Source: JAVBRA01 sp031548435
Lineage (GTDB): Bacteria; Bacteroidota; Bacteroidia; Bacteroidales; Rikenellaceae
NCBI GenBank assembly: GCA_031548435.1
Contig: JAVBRA010000017.1
Location: 1-64,000 of the forward strand
DNA length: 64,000 nucleotides
Direction of reading: 5' to 3'
Below, in pieces: positions 33,024 through 41,827 of this stretch. The position numbers and the translations under genes were made by a program. Each line of letters starts with the position of its first letter. Position 1 is the stretch's first letter. The notes under the pieces were generated by a model. The model had not been told where the DNA came from. It did no database searches and worked only from the letters and a program-made list of their open reading frames with translations.

Positions 33024-34112
33024 ATGTCCGAAGAAAATTCGATCCTCTCCCGCCTCGACGGGCTCAAGCTCAAATACGAAGAGATCGCCCAGCAAATGAC
33101 CGACCCGGCCGTGATCGCCGACATGAAACGGTTTGTGGCCCTGAATAAAGAATACCGCGAGCTGGAACCGATCGTCCACGCCAGCGACCAGTACCGCACC
33201 GCCTGGAACAACCACCAGCAGGCAAAAGACATTCTCCAGAATGAAAAAGACGACGACCTGCGCGAGATGGCCAAGTCCGAGATCGACTCCCTGGAGCCGC
33301 TGCTGGAAAAACTGGAGGAAGAGATCAAGTTGCTGCTGATCCCCGCCGACCCGCAGGACAACAAGAATGCCGTGCTCGAAATCCGCGGCGGCACGGGCGG
33401 CGACGAAGCGGCCATTTTCGCCGGCGACCTGTTCCGCATGTACACCAAATTCATCGAGAAGAAAGGCTGGAAATACGAGATCAACAACATGAGCGAAGGC
33501 GCCGCCGGCGGTTTCAAGGAAGTGGTGCTGAAAGTAACGGGCGACGGCGTCTACGGCGTATTGAAATACGAGTCGGGCGTACACCGGGTGCAGCGCGTGC
33601 CGCAGACCGAAACCCAGGGTCGGGTGCACACCTCCGCTGCCTCGGTGGCCGTCCTTCCCGAAGCCGAGGAGTTCGACATCGACCTGCGCACCGAGGACAT
33701 CCGCAAAGACACGTTCTGCGCCTCGGGCCCGGGCGGGCAGTCGGTCAACACCACCTATTCGGCCATCCGCCTGACGCACATCCCCACCGGCATCGTGGTG
33801 CAGTGCCAGGATCAGAAATCGCAGCTCAAAAACTACGACAAGGCGCTCGAAGAACTGCGCACCCGCATCTTCAACCTCGAATACCAGAAATACCTCGACG
33901 AGATATCGAGCAAGCGCAAGACAATGGTCTCGACCGGCGACCGCTCGGCCAAGATCCGCACCTACAATTACCCGCAGGGGCGCGTCACCGACCACCGCAT
34001 CAACCTGACGCTCTACAACCTGTCGTCCATCATGGACGGCGAGATCCAGGAGATCATCGACGCGCTGCAAGTGGCCGAGAATGCGGAACGCCTGCGTGCG
34101 AGCGAAGAGTAA
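33024..34112 (+). CDS. prfA: Peptide chain release factor 1
   Basis: 362 residues from MSEENSILSRL, a normal RF1 length; an in-frame ATG 57 bp upstream lies before the -7 element and is unlikely. The codon-recognition tripeptide is PQT in RVQRVPQTETQGRVH, matching the RF1 PxT rather than the RF2 SPF. The GGQ motif in SGPGGQSVNTT triggers peptidyl-tRNA hydrolysis. It reads UAA and UAG. pyrF follows on the same strand after 122 bp that hold a repeat shared with the lysA-lysC gap. Confidence 0.97.
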   Translation: MSEENSILSRLDGLKLKYEEIAQQMTDPAVIADMKRFVALNKEYRELEPIVHASDQYRTAWNNHQQAKDILQNEKDDDLREMAKSEIDSLEPLLEKLEEEIKLLLIPADPQDNKNAVLEIRGGTGGDEAAIFAGDLFRMYTKFIEKKGWKYEINNMSEGAAGGFKEVVLKVTGDGVYGVLKYESGVHRVQRVPQTETQGRVHTSAASVAVLPEAEEFDIDLRTEDIRKDTFCASGPGGQSVNTTYSAIRLTHIPTGIVVQCQDQKSQLKNYDKALEELRTRIFNLEYQKYLDEISSKRKTMVSTGDRSAKIRTYNYPQGRVTDHRINLTLYNLSSIMDGEIQEIIDALQVAENAERLRASEE

Positions 34113-34125
34113 CCCCTGTTTGGTT

Positions 34126-34169
34126 GCGCATACAGCACGCCAGATTTGGAATATCGTTTGACTTTAAAC
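34126..34169 (+). repeat. Dispersed ~40-bp repeat, copy 1
   Basis: Shares GCATA, CAGATTT and ATCGTTTGACTTTAAA in the same order and nearly the same spacing with 61165-61209. Here it lies between prfA and pyrF. Confidence 0.55.
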
Positions 34170-34234
34170 TCCCCGCTCAACGAGCCTGAGAAAACAACTG
34201 TCAAAAACCCAAATGATTTTTTAAAGACCATCCT

Positions 34235-35065
34235 ATGACATCGCAACAACTTTTCGAGCAGATTCAGAAGAAAAAGAGCTTCCTGTGCGTGGGGCTGGAC
34301 ACGGATGTCAACAAAATTCCGCATGCCCTGCGCTCGGCCCAGGACGATCCGGTGTTCGAATTCAACAAGGCCATCGTCGACGCCACGGCGCCCTATACCG
34401 TATGCTATAAGCCCAACCTCGCCTTTTACGAAACGGAAGGTGCGCGGGGATGGATCAGCCTCCGGAAGACGATCGACTATATAAAGGAGACCTGCCCCGG
34501 CATGCTGATCATTGCCGACGCCAAGCGCGGCGACATCGGCAACACCTCGCAGATGTACGCCGCGGCATTCTACGGCGGCATGGGGGCCGATGCGGTGACA
34601 CTTTCGCCTTACATGGGGCTCGACACCGCCGCGCCGTTCCTGAAAACGCCGGGCAAGTGGGCCGTACTGCTGGCGCTCACCTCGAATCCGTCGGCGGCCG
34701 ATTTCGAGACCCTGGAATTGGCGGGCGGCAAAAAACTCTATGAACAGGTGCTCGAAACCTCGAAGGCCTGGGGCACAACAGACAACACGATGTACGTGGT
34801 GGGGGCCACCCGGGCCGAAATGCTCGAAGGCATCCGCCGGATCGTGCCCGACCATTTCCTGCTGGTTCCCGGCGTGGGCGCCCAGGGCGGCAGCCTGGCC
34901 GATGTGGCGCGGTACGGTATGAACAGCCGGTGCGGACTGCTGGTCAACTCCTCGCGCGGGATCATCTACGCCTCCGACGGCCCCGATTTCGCCGAAGCCG
35001 CCGCTGCCGAAGCGAAGAAAATGCAGGAAGAGATGGCTGCATTGCTCGCAAAATATCTCCGATAA
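34235..35065 (+). CDS. pyrF: Orotidine 5'-phosphate decarboxylase
   Basis: 276 residues, the longer type-2 form of the enzyme. The active-site motif is IIADAKRGDIGNTSQMYA, with the Asp-Lys pair that catalyses decarboxylation of OMP to UMP. CVGLDTDVNKIP at the N-terminus and LLVPGVGAQGGSL near the C-terminus bind the phosphate. This is the last step of UMP synthesis. No other pyr gene is near. Confidence 0.96.
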   Translation: MTSQQLFEQIQKKKSFLCVGLDTDVNKIPHALRSAQDDPVFEFNKAIVDATAPYTVCYKPNLAFYETEGARGWISLRKTIDYIKETCPGMLIIADAKRGDIGNTSQMYAAAFYGGMGADAVTLSPYMGLDTAAPFLKTPGKWAVLLALTSNPSAADFETLELAGGKKLYEQVLETSKAWGTTDNTMYVVGATRAEMLEGIRRIVPDHFLLVPGVGAQGGSLADVARYGMNSRCGLLVNSSRGIIYASDGPDFAEAAAAEAKKMQEEMAALLAKYLR

Positions 35066-35206
35066 CAAACATCCCCCGCAGCCATTGCCGGCAACACCGG
35101 ACGTCCGGTTATCCCGCGAGTGCCTCAACGCATTGGCGATCGTCATTTATCCCTGTCGCGGAAATAATTCCCCTTGCTGTCGGGCAACACCGGCGGATAG
35201 TCCGGA

Positions 35207-35237
35207 TTTGTCCCTTCCCGAAAAAATCATACTTTTG
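35207..35237 (+). promoter_or_regulatory. Bacteroidetes-type promoter of the sulfatase gene
   Basis: TTTG at 35207-35210, 19 bp spacer, TACTTTTG at 35230-35237: a full match to the consensus. The chosen start codon at 35267 is 29 bp downstream; the earlier in-frame start overlaps the -7 element and is rejected. Confidence 0.75.
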
Positions 35238-35266
35238 TGGTGAAAGAACTTTTTGACAAAAATCCG

Positions 35267-36811
35267 ATGAACATCAAACTGTCCGCCACCCTGCTCAGCG
35301 GGGTTGCCGCGGCCTGCCCGGTCGATCCGGCGGCTGCGAAAGAGAAGGCCGAGAGGCCGAACATCATCATCATCGTTGCCGACGACCTGGGTTACGGCGA
35401 TCTGAGTTGCTACGGCTCGACCACCATCAGCACCCCGGGCATCGACCGCATCGCCGGCGACGGGCTGCTCTTCACGCAGGGATTTTCGACCGCCGCCACA
35501 TCGACCCCCAGCCGCTACAGCCTGCTGACGGGAATGTATCCGTGGAAGAACCAGAGTGCCAAGATATTGCCCGGCGACGCCCCGCTGATCATCGACCCCG
35601 GCCAGACCACCCTACCCAAAGTGATGAAGCAGGCCGGATACACCACCGCCACCATCGGCAAGTGGCACCTGGGACTGGGAGCGGGCAACGTCGACTGGAA
35701 CCGGCCGATCTACCCCGGAGCGGCCGAAGTGGGCTACGACTACTCGTTCATCCAGGCGGCTACGAACGACCGCGTGCCGTGCGTCTACATCGAAAACGGG
35801 CGCACTTATAAAGCAGACGCGAACGACCCGATCATGGTCAGCTACAAGTCCAATTTCGAGGGCGAACCCACCGGGCGCGACAATCCCGAACTGCTGAAAA
35901 TGCATCCCAGCCACGGGCACGACCAGTCGATCGTCAACGGCGTGTCGCGCATCGGCTACATGAAAGGCGGCACGGACGCCCGCTGGATCGACGAGGAGAT
36001 GACCGAAGTGTTTCTCGACAAAGCAGAAACGTTCATTACCGAAAATAAGGACAATCCATTTTTCATGTACTACGGCCTGCACCAGCCGCATGTGCCGCGC
36101 GTACCGAACGAGCGCTTCGCGGGACGGTCGGGCATGGGCCCGCGCGGCGACGCCATCCTGGAGGCCGACTGGGCGGTGGGACAGTTGCTCGACCTGCTCG
36201 ACGGATTGGGATTGCGGGAAAACACGCTCGTCGTGTTTTCGAGCGACAACGGCCCCGTGTCGGACGACGGCTACAAAGACATGGCGCGCGAACTGATGGG
36301 CGACCACAAAATGGCGGGCCCGCTACGCGGCGGCAAATACAGCCTCTATGACGGGGGCACGCGCGTGCCGTTCATCATTTCGTGGCCGGGGCGCATCAAA
36401 CCCGGCGAGTCGGACGCGCTGGTGTGCCAGATGGATTTTCTGGCCTCGTTCGCGGCAATGGCCGGCGTGACCCTCGAAGGGAGCCATGACAGCGAGAATA
36501 CGCTCCGGGCTTTCATGGGCAAATCGAAGAAAGGCCGTAAAAACCTGGTGATGGAGGGCGCCGGGAACCTGGCTTTCAGGCAGGGCGACTGGGTGCTGCT
36601 GCCTCCCTCGCCCGGCGCGGCGTACAGTCCGTTAACCGATACGGAAACCGGCCGTTTGTCTGAATACCAGCTCTACAACCTGAAAGAAGACATCGGCCAG
36701 AAAAACAATCTGGCCGCCGGAAACCCGAAGCGGGTGGCAAAAATGGCAGCCGAACTCGAAGCCGTTTCGGGCCGCGAATATCCTGACCCAAAAACTGAAA
36801 CGGAGAAATAG
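35267..36811 (+). CDS. Ser-type S1 family sulfatase, exported
   Basis: 514 residues. The N-terminus (MNIKLSATLLSGVAAACPVD) is a signal sequence. Metal site: IIIVADDLGYGDLSCYG. The formylglycine motif is S-T-P-S-R at residues 79-83 followed by YSLLTG, so the modified residue is Ser rather than Cys and needs an anaerobic radical-SAM maturase. GKWHLGLG, YYGLHQPHVPR and VVFSSDNGP complete the active site. It would release sulfate from a host or dietary glycan; the substrate is unknown. It stands alone with its own promoter and terminator, without glycosidases or SusC/D nearby. Confidence 0.92.
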   Translation: MNIKLSATLLSGVAAACPVDPAAAKEKAERPNIIIIVADDLGYGDLSCYGSTTISTPGIDRIAGDGLLFTQGFSTAATSTPSRYSLLTGMYPWKNQSAKILPGDAPLIIDPGQTTLPKVMKQAGYTTATIGKWHLGLGAGNVDWNRPIYPGAAEVGYDYSFIQAATNDRVPCVYIENGRTYKADANDPIMVSYKSNFEGEPTGRDNPELLKMHPSHGHDQSIVNGVSRIGYMKGGTDARWIDEEMTEVFLDKAETFITENKDNPFFMYYGLHQPHVPRVPNERFAGRSGMGPRGDAILEADWAVGQLLDLLDGLGLRENTLVVFSSDNGPVSDDGYKDMARELMGDHKMAGPLRGGKYSLYDGGTRVPFIISWPGRIKPGESDALVCQMDFLASFAAMAGVTLEGSHDSENTLRAFMGKSKKGRKNLVMEGAGNLAFRQGDWVLLPPSPGAAYSPLTDTETGRLSEYQLYNLKEDIGQKNNLAAGNPKRVAKMAAELEAVSGREYPDPKTETEK

Positions 36812-36814
36812 CAC

Positions 36815-36853
36815 GAGAAAAAGCCTGCGTCCGGTCGGACGCAGGCTTTTCTC
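36815..36853. terminator. Bidirectional terminator between the sulfatase gene and xseA
   Basis: Long arms GAGAAAAAGCCTGCGTCC and GGACGCAGGCTTTTCTC with a 4-base loop, placed between two convergent stop codons. Confidence 0.88.
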
Positions 36854-36867
36854 ATGAAACGGATCAT

Positions 36868-38232
36868 CTACTTCACAACCGCCCCCACCCGACCGGCATA
36901 AAACTCGATATCGACATTGCTTCCGGAAGCCAGTTCCGAGGCGTTGCGCACGGCTTTGCCATCGCTCCGCACCACGGAGTAGCCCATGCGCATCAGCAGC
37001 TTGGGGTCTTTGGAGGCGGTCAGACGGGTATAGACATCGCAACGGTCATTCCCGGCGGCAATGAACCGGGCGGCGGCATTCCGCAATGCGGCGCTTTCCG
37101 AGGCGAGGAAGTTGCGCTGAAGCGCAAGGCTCCTGCGGGAGGAGGAGGAAAGGTTGGTTATCAGGAACGAAAGCCGGGCTTCTCCGTTGCGGATCGACTG
37201 CCGGGCCGTGTGGACAAGCGTTCCGCCGAGGCGTTCAAGGCGGATACGGTGTTCTGCAAATCCGTCGGCGACAATGCTTTTGAGCATGTGCGAGGCCAGC
37301 GTCAGTGCATCTTTGGCCCGCGCCACCTCTTCCGAAGCGAATGAGGCGATCCGCTCCCCGGCCGAGGTGATGTATTCCTCGAACTCCCGGGCGCGCGCGA
37401 CGATGTATTCGGCCACGGCCGTGGGGGTTTTGAGCGGTACGGCGGCCACCATGTCGGCCACGCTGGTGTCTTTGTGGTGCCCGATGCCGGTAAGCACGGG
37501 CAGGGGAAACTGCGCGATGTGGCTGCACAGGCGGTAGCTGTTGTAGCATTCGAGGTCGCTCTGAGCCCCTCCGCCGCGAAGGATAGCCACCGCGTCGTAT
37601 CGGGCGGCGCTTGCGGCGATGGCGTCGAGCGCGCCGACGATCGATTCCTCGGCTTTACCTCCCTGCATGACAGCCGGATAGAGCGTAAAATTGAACCGGT
37701 ATCCGTATTTATTCCCGTTCAACTGGTCTGAAAAATCCTGGAGCCCGGCAGCCGTGTGGCTCGACACCACGGCGATGTTCTGGATAACCGGCGGCAGGGG
37801 TAACTCACCGTTGAGCGCGAACACGCCCTCTTCTTCAAGTTGCGTGATAGTCTGCCGCTTCTGCCGTTCTACATCGCCCAGCGTGTAATTCGGATCGATG
37901 TCGGTGATCTGGAAATTAGTGCCGTAGAGCTCGTGGTAAGTCACCATCACCTTCATCAGCACCTTCATTCCGGCTTCCAGCTGCTGCCCGGTCACCGAGG
38001 CGAAATAGGCGTCGATCATCGCCCGCTTGTTCTTCCAGATCACGGCGCTGACCCTGGCCCGCGGCAGGGCGTCCTTCCCGTCCTTTTCCACCAGTTCGAG
38101 GAAGCAGTGCCCCGAGGCGTTGGACTTGATCTCGCTGATCTCGCCCGTCACCCATACCGGCAACAGGAACGCGCCGTCGACCAGCTCCTTGATTCTTTGC
38201 TGCAACTGGTATAGGGTATAGGTTTCGGGCAT
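36868..38232 (-). CDS. xseA: Exodeoxyribonuclease VII large subunit
   Basis: 454 residues. The N-terminal OB fold (PVWVTGEISEIKSNASGHCFLELVEKD) binds single-stranded DNA. The catalytic domain contains SSHTAAGLQDF, AILRGGGAQSDL and TGIGHHKDTSVADMVA, which match XseA. A helical region and a short C-terminal tail (GYSVVRSDGKAVRN) complete it. With XseB it degrades single-stranded DNA. I find no xseB next to it, where it often lies. The rnpB gene ends up close to its start codon (38232). Confidence 0.94.
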   Translation of the reverse strand: MPETYTLYQLQQRIKELVDGAFLLPVWVTGEISEIKSNASGHCFLELVEKDGKDALPRARVSAVIWKNKRAMIDAYFASVTGQQLEAGMKVLMKVMVTYHELYGTNFQITDIDPNYTLGDVERQKRQTITQLEEEGVFALNGELPLPPVIQNIAVVSSHTAAGLQDFSDQLNGNKYGYRFNFTLYPAVMQGGKAEESIVGALDAIAASAARYDAVAILRGGGAQSDLECYNSYRLCSHIAQFPLPVLTGIGHHKDTSVADMVAAVPLKTPTAVAEYIVARAREFEEYITSAGERIASFASEEVARAKDALTLASHMLKSIVADGFAEHRIRLERLGGTLVHTARQSIRNGEARLSFLITNLSSSSRRSLALQRNFLASESAALRNAAARFIAAGNDRCDVYTRLTASKDPKLLMRMGYSVVRSDGKAVRNASELASGSNVDIEFYAGRVGAVVK

Positions 38233-38256
38233 GGGTACAATCGATTAAAAATAAAA

Positions 38257-38615
38257 GCAGGGGGTATAAGCCGGGTTCCGTACCCGCCGAAACGGGCCTT
38301 TGTCATTTATCTTGCCTGCGCATCGCTGCGACAGGTCGTCAGCAGCCTACCCTCCGGCTCGGGCGGGCAACCCTCAATCACCGGTATATTTGGCCTTGCA
38401 ACCCGTTGGTCGTACTGCCGGCCACATCACTGCGCCGCGGTGGGCTCTTACCCCGCCTTTTCACCCTTACCCCCGCACGACACGTCGCACCGGGGCGGTT
38501 CTTTTCTGTTACGTTGCCATACCCTTACGGACATCTTCCCATTAAGAAGAACGGCGCCCTGCGTTGCCCGGACTTTCCTCCGCCTCCCGAAGAAACGGCG
38601 ACAAAGCCCCCCTGC
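38257..38615 (-). ncRNA. rnpB: RNase P RNA, bacterial class A
   Basis: On the minus strand the conserved parts appear in order. The 5' region has GAGGAAAGTCCGGGC (P4/CR-I). The middle has GGGTAAGGGTGAAAAGG and GGTAAGAGCCCACCG (CR-II/III). Near the 3' end is CGGAACCCGGCTTATA (CR-V), which pairs back to P4. Length is about 360 nt, as expected. It is the catalytic RNA that matures tRNA 5' ends. The ends are estimated from the GCAGGGGG / CCCCCTGC pairing (P1); xseA starts just downstream. Confidence 0.95.
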
Positions 38616-38655
38616 TTTTATATAATAGATGCGTTTCAATCCTGTTACCCGATCT

Positions 38656-38890
38656 GAACTTTTTTGAAAAAAAGTTCAACAAAAAACTTTTCGGAGATAC
38701 TTTCGTATCTCTTGACTGATTTTACACCGTTTGATTGACTTTTTTCGGGAGACCCCCCTCCTGAAAAACAGATCGATTGCATTGTCTGTTGAAGGGGGTC
38801 TCCCGAAAAAGTCAGTTAAATGAAGTAGAATCAAATCACGAAAAACGAAGTTTTTCCCAAAAGTTTTTGGTCAATCTTTTTGCAAAAAGC
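38656..38890. repeat. A/T-rich nested inverted-repeat element
   Basis: A nest of hairpins fills the gap between rnpB and the Smr gene. GAACTTTTTT/AAAAAAAGTTC is at 38656-38677. GAGATAC/GTATCTC follows at about 38694-38712. A long pair TGACTTTTTTCGGGAGACC / GGTCTCCCGAAAAAGTCA spans 38736-38814. Outer arms ACTTTT and AAAAGT lie near 38686 and 38862. There is no coding capacity. It could be a miniature element with terminal repeats; the hairpin at 23488 is similar in its outer part. Confidence 0.55.
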
Positions 38891-38922
38891 TTGGGTCAGG
38901 TACCGGGAATAAAACCCACCCG

Positions 38923-40113
38923 TTATAAATGTATCGTGAGCGCTCCGTTGCCGTACTGGGCGAACGGGGCGTTTTCGTACCGTATTTTCGGATACTTCGC
39001 TTCGAGCATTTTTTCCATGCGGCGGCGGAGTTTTCCCGTCCCTATGCCATGGATGTAGGTGATCGTGCCCCGGCGTCCGCTGCGCACGGCCAGGTCGAGC
39101 GACAGGGCGAAGCGGGCTGTCTGCGCCTGGAGTATCTCTTCGGGCGAGAGTCCTTCGGTCGAGTCCAGCACCTGGTCGATGTGGAGGTCGACCACTTCGT
39201 CGCCCGAAGTTTTTTTCGGCGCCGGGGCAGGCGGAACGTCTTTGGCGTAGAGCGGTTCCGGATTCTTTTCCGCCGGCGGTTCTTTTTCCGGCTTCAGCGG
39301 CGCTTCCCCCTTGCTGTCGGCCAGGGTGAAAACAACCGCCGGCTCGTCAAAGAACGGATTTTCGGCATAAGCCCCGCGCCGCACGAATTTCATGGGCGAG
39401 AGGTCGAGCGTGAACTGCTCGGGCGGATACGGTACGAACTGCACCTCTTTGAACAGCGCCAGCGTAATGTAGAGCCGGTGCGCTTTCGACAGTTCGTCGC
39501 GCGTGAATTTCCGCAGCGACAGTTTCGAGTCGTCGGGGGTGATGCCCGATCCCAGGGGGATCACCGCGTCCGAGGTGGCGCTCCACAACCCGATCGAATA
39601 GAACAACTTATAGGGGCTGTCGTTCACCAGGCACGCTTCGAGCGGCAATGTTTCAGGAGAGCCTTCGCCCACGGGCACAAAACACAGTTTTACATCGTAA
39701 TCGGTCGCCTTGTAGGCGGGCGCCACGGGGGCCGGCTTCACAACCCGTTGTTCCTGTTGGGCCTGCACCCGGTTTTGCTCGGCGTGCTTTTTTATATAGG
39801 CGTAGTCGAGCGGATCGTCCTCCTCGTATTCGGGCGCAAGCGATATTTTGCCGTAATGCGGGGCCGACTTACGGGGCGCCGGAGCGTCGGCGGGTTTGGT
39901 TTTCCGGCCTTGCGGGGCGGCGGGCTTTTCGTAGCCCATTTTGTGCTGGATCTGTTTTTCGGTCTCCTCGTCCAAAAGCATCAGATCCGATAGCATGGCC
40001 GGAATGTCGAACCCCTCCTCGACCGATACGTAGGCCATATTGCCCACCACCTCCTTCACCACGCCTACCTCGGTATCGCTTATGAACTTGACCCTGTCTC
40101 CCGGTTTGATCAT
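38923..40113 (-). CDS. DUF2027 and Smr domain protein
   Basis: 396 residues. The N-terminal KOW-like piece (IKPGDRVKFISDTEVGVVKEVVGNMAYVSV) is followed by a linker rich in Pro, Ala and Lys. A DUF2027 beta domain covers about residues 135-250. The C-terminal Smr domain covers about residues 305-396 (VVDLHIDQVL ... TYIHGIGTGKLRRRM). The DLH and HGxGxGxLR motifs are those of the MutS2-type Smr nuclease domain. The protein is not MutS2 itself. A nucleic-acid role is likely; Smr domains in other proteins act on stalled ribosomes or DNA. It diverges from the FKBP gene. Confidence 0.85.
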   Translation of the reverse strand: MIKPGDRVKFISDTEVGVVKEVVGNMAYVSVEEGFDIPAMLSDLMLLDEETEKQIQHKMGYEKPAAPQGRKTKPADAPAPRKSAPHYGKISLAPEYEEDDPLDYAYIKKHAEQNRVQAQQEQRVVKPAPVAPAYKATDYDVKLCFVPVGEGSPETLPLEACLVNDSPYKLFYSIGLWSATSDAVIPLGSGITPDDSKLSLRKFTRDELSKAHRLYITLALFKEVQFVPYPPEQFTLDLSPMKFVRRGAYAENPFFDEPAVVFTLADSKGEAPLKPEKEPPAEKNPEPLYAKDVPPAPAPKKTSGDEVVDLHIDQVLDSTEGLSPEEILQAQTARFALSLDLAVRSGRRGTITYIHGIGTGKLRRRMEKMLEAKYPKIRYENAPFAQYGNGALTIHL

Positions 40114-40159
40114 GCCGATTTCTTTTTTCGCAAAGATAGCGTTCTTTTTTCGCGGGATG

Positions 40160-40189
40160 TTGTTGTGTCGCAGGTTTTTTGTACTTTTG
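40160..40189 (+). promoter_or_regulatory. Bacteroidetes-type promoter of the FKBP gene
   Basis: TTG at 40160-40162, 19 bp spacer, TACTTTTG at 40182-40189. The leader before the ATG at 40282 is about 90 nt. Confidence 0.68.
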
Positions 40190-40281
40190 CCAAATATTTG
40201 CGGGATAATCGCGTTATTATTCCAGTGAATGTGAGAATTGAACCATTAAAATAATCATCACTTAAAATTCACTTAAAGACA

Positions 40282-41154
40282 ATGAAAAAATTTGTTCTGC
40301 TGGTAACCGCGGTTGCCGCGATGGCAATGGTTACTTCGTGTACCAAAAAGGTTTCTCCCAAGGCGGATCTCAAAAACGCCATCGACTCGCTCTCTTACGC
40401 CGGCGGCATGGTACGCACCGAGGGACTTCTCAACTACCTTGCCCAGCAGGGTGTCGATTCGACCGTAATGGCCGATTTCGAACGGGGGCTGCGTGAAGGC
40501 GCCGCCATCGACAAAGACGACAAAAAGAAACTGGCTTACCTCTCGGGCCTGAACATGGGCGTCAGCTCGTCGTTCCAGTTCGAAGCATACAACAACCAGA
40601 TATTCGCCGGCGACTCGACCCAGTCGCTGAGCAAAAGCAACTTCGTGGCCGGCATATTCGAAGGCCTGTTCTCGAAGAACCCCAAAATGACGATGGACTC
40701 ATCGCAGACGTACGCAACCGCCAAAAGCGCTGACATCCGCCAGAAAGCCCTGGAACAACAATACGGCGAGAACAAGGAAGCAGGGATCAAGTTCCTGGAA
40801 GAAAACACGACCAAAGAAGGCGTTGTGACACTCCCCAACGGCCTCCAGTACAAAGTGATCACCGAAGGCAAGGGCGCCATCCCCACCAGGGACGACAAGG
40901 TGAAAGTACACTACAAAGGCACGCTGATCGACGGCACCGAGTTCGACAGCTCATACAGCCGCAACGAACCGGCCATCTTCCAGGCCTCACAGGTGATCCC
41001 CGGTTGGACCGAAGCCCTGACGATGATGCCCGTGGGCTCGAAATGGGAACTCTACATCCCGCAGAACCTGGCATACCGCGAACAAAACCGCGGCCTGATC
41101 AAACCGTTCTCGACCCTGGTGTTCGAAGTGGAGCTGATCAGCATCGAAAAATAA
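40282..41154 (+). CDS. FKBP-type peptidyl-prolyl isomerase lipoprotein
   Basis: 290 residues. Lipoprotein signal ending VTSC (Cys20). The N-terminal helical FKBP dimerisation domain covers about residues 30-165 (KNAIDSLSYAGGMV). The FKBP catalytic domain covers about residues 175-290, with KVKVHYKGTLIDGTEFDSSY, VIPGWTEALTMMPVGSKWELYIP and LVFEVELISI. It resembles FkpA/Mip and should fold proteins in the periplasm. A small lipoprotein gene follows 61 bp downstream and may be cotranscribed. Confidence 0.94.
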   Translation: MKKFVLLVTAVAAMAMVTSCTKKVSPKADLKNAIDSLSYAGGMVRTEGLLNYLAQQGVDSTVMADFERGLREGAAIDKDDKKKLAYLSGLNMGVSSSFQFEAYNNQIFAGDSTQSLSKSNFVAGIFEGLFSKNPKMTMDSSQTYATAKSADIRQKALEQQYGENKEAGIKFLEENTTKEGVVTLPNGLQYKVITEGKGAIPTRDDKVKVHYKGTLIDGTEFDSSYSRNEPAIFQASQVIPGWTEALTMMPVGSKWELYIPQNLAYREQNRGLIKPFSTLVFEVELISIEK

Positions 41155-41215
41155 ACGCCGGCCGTGCGCCGTACCGTGCTGAATAGATCTTGACAGATAA
41201 AAAATACAGATTCGT

Positions 41216-41713
41216 ATGAAAAAACTTTTGTTGATTTCTCTCGCCGCCCTGTTGTTTTCGTGCAACGGCAGCGAAGACAAGCCCGGAACGCCGCTCGACG
41301 GTTACAACCTGCCTGCCACCACGGCCGACATCACTTGGAAATCAAGGCGTACGGATGTGGTGAATGCCATCGCCACCGGCTACACGGTGAATACGATCGA
41401 CGCCAGCCATATAACGGTTGCTCCGGCGTCTTCTTCCTCGGAAGAGGTGTGGCACTACTACTTCTCGGACAAGAAATTGCTGCGGGTGATCTGGAGCCGG
41501 TTCTATCCGGAAGAGGAACTGGCAACGATACAAACCGAACTGGAAGAAGCGCTGGGCACTCCGCTCGGCGATAACAACGGCAAGGTTTACCTGTACCGTA
41601 ATTCGCTCCATTGGGTGCGCTACGAGTACAACACCAGCCGGGAGATGTACCATGTTCAGGTATCGTATTACGAAGATACCCCGGAAATACGCGAGGATTT
41701 GATCGGGTCGTAG
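41216..41713 (+). CDS. Small lipoprotein of unknown function
   Basis: 165 residues with a lipoprotein signal (LLFSC, Cys16). The mature part has an alpha/beta pattern with many aromatic residues (EEVWHYYFSDKKLLRVIWSRF, LYRNSLHWVRYEY). I do not recognise the family. It follows the FKBP gene on the same strand and ends at a strong terminator, so the two probably form an operon. Confidence 0.7.
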   Translation: MKKLLLISLAALLFSCNGSEDKPGTPLDGYNLPATTADITWKSRRTDVVNAIATGYTVNTIDASHITVAPASSSSEEVWHYYFSDKKLLRVIWSRFYPEEELATIQTELEEALGTPLGDNNGKVYLYRNSLHWVRYEYNTSREMYHVQVSYYEDTPEIREDLIGS

Positions 41714-41732
41714 TTTTTCCTAATTATTAAGG

Positions 41733-41766
41733 AACTGCCCGGGCCCGGAGCCCGGGCAGTTTTTTC
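41733..41766 (+). terminator. Rho-independent terminator after the small lipoprotein gene
   Basis: Arms AACTGCCCGGGC and GCCCGGGCAGTT with a 5-base loop and six T residues. Confidence 0.9.
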
Positions 41767-41827
41767 ATTTTGAACAGGATCGCGGGATCGATGCGAACGC
41801 CTGCCTATCCGTTAAAATCTGATTGCC

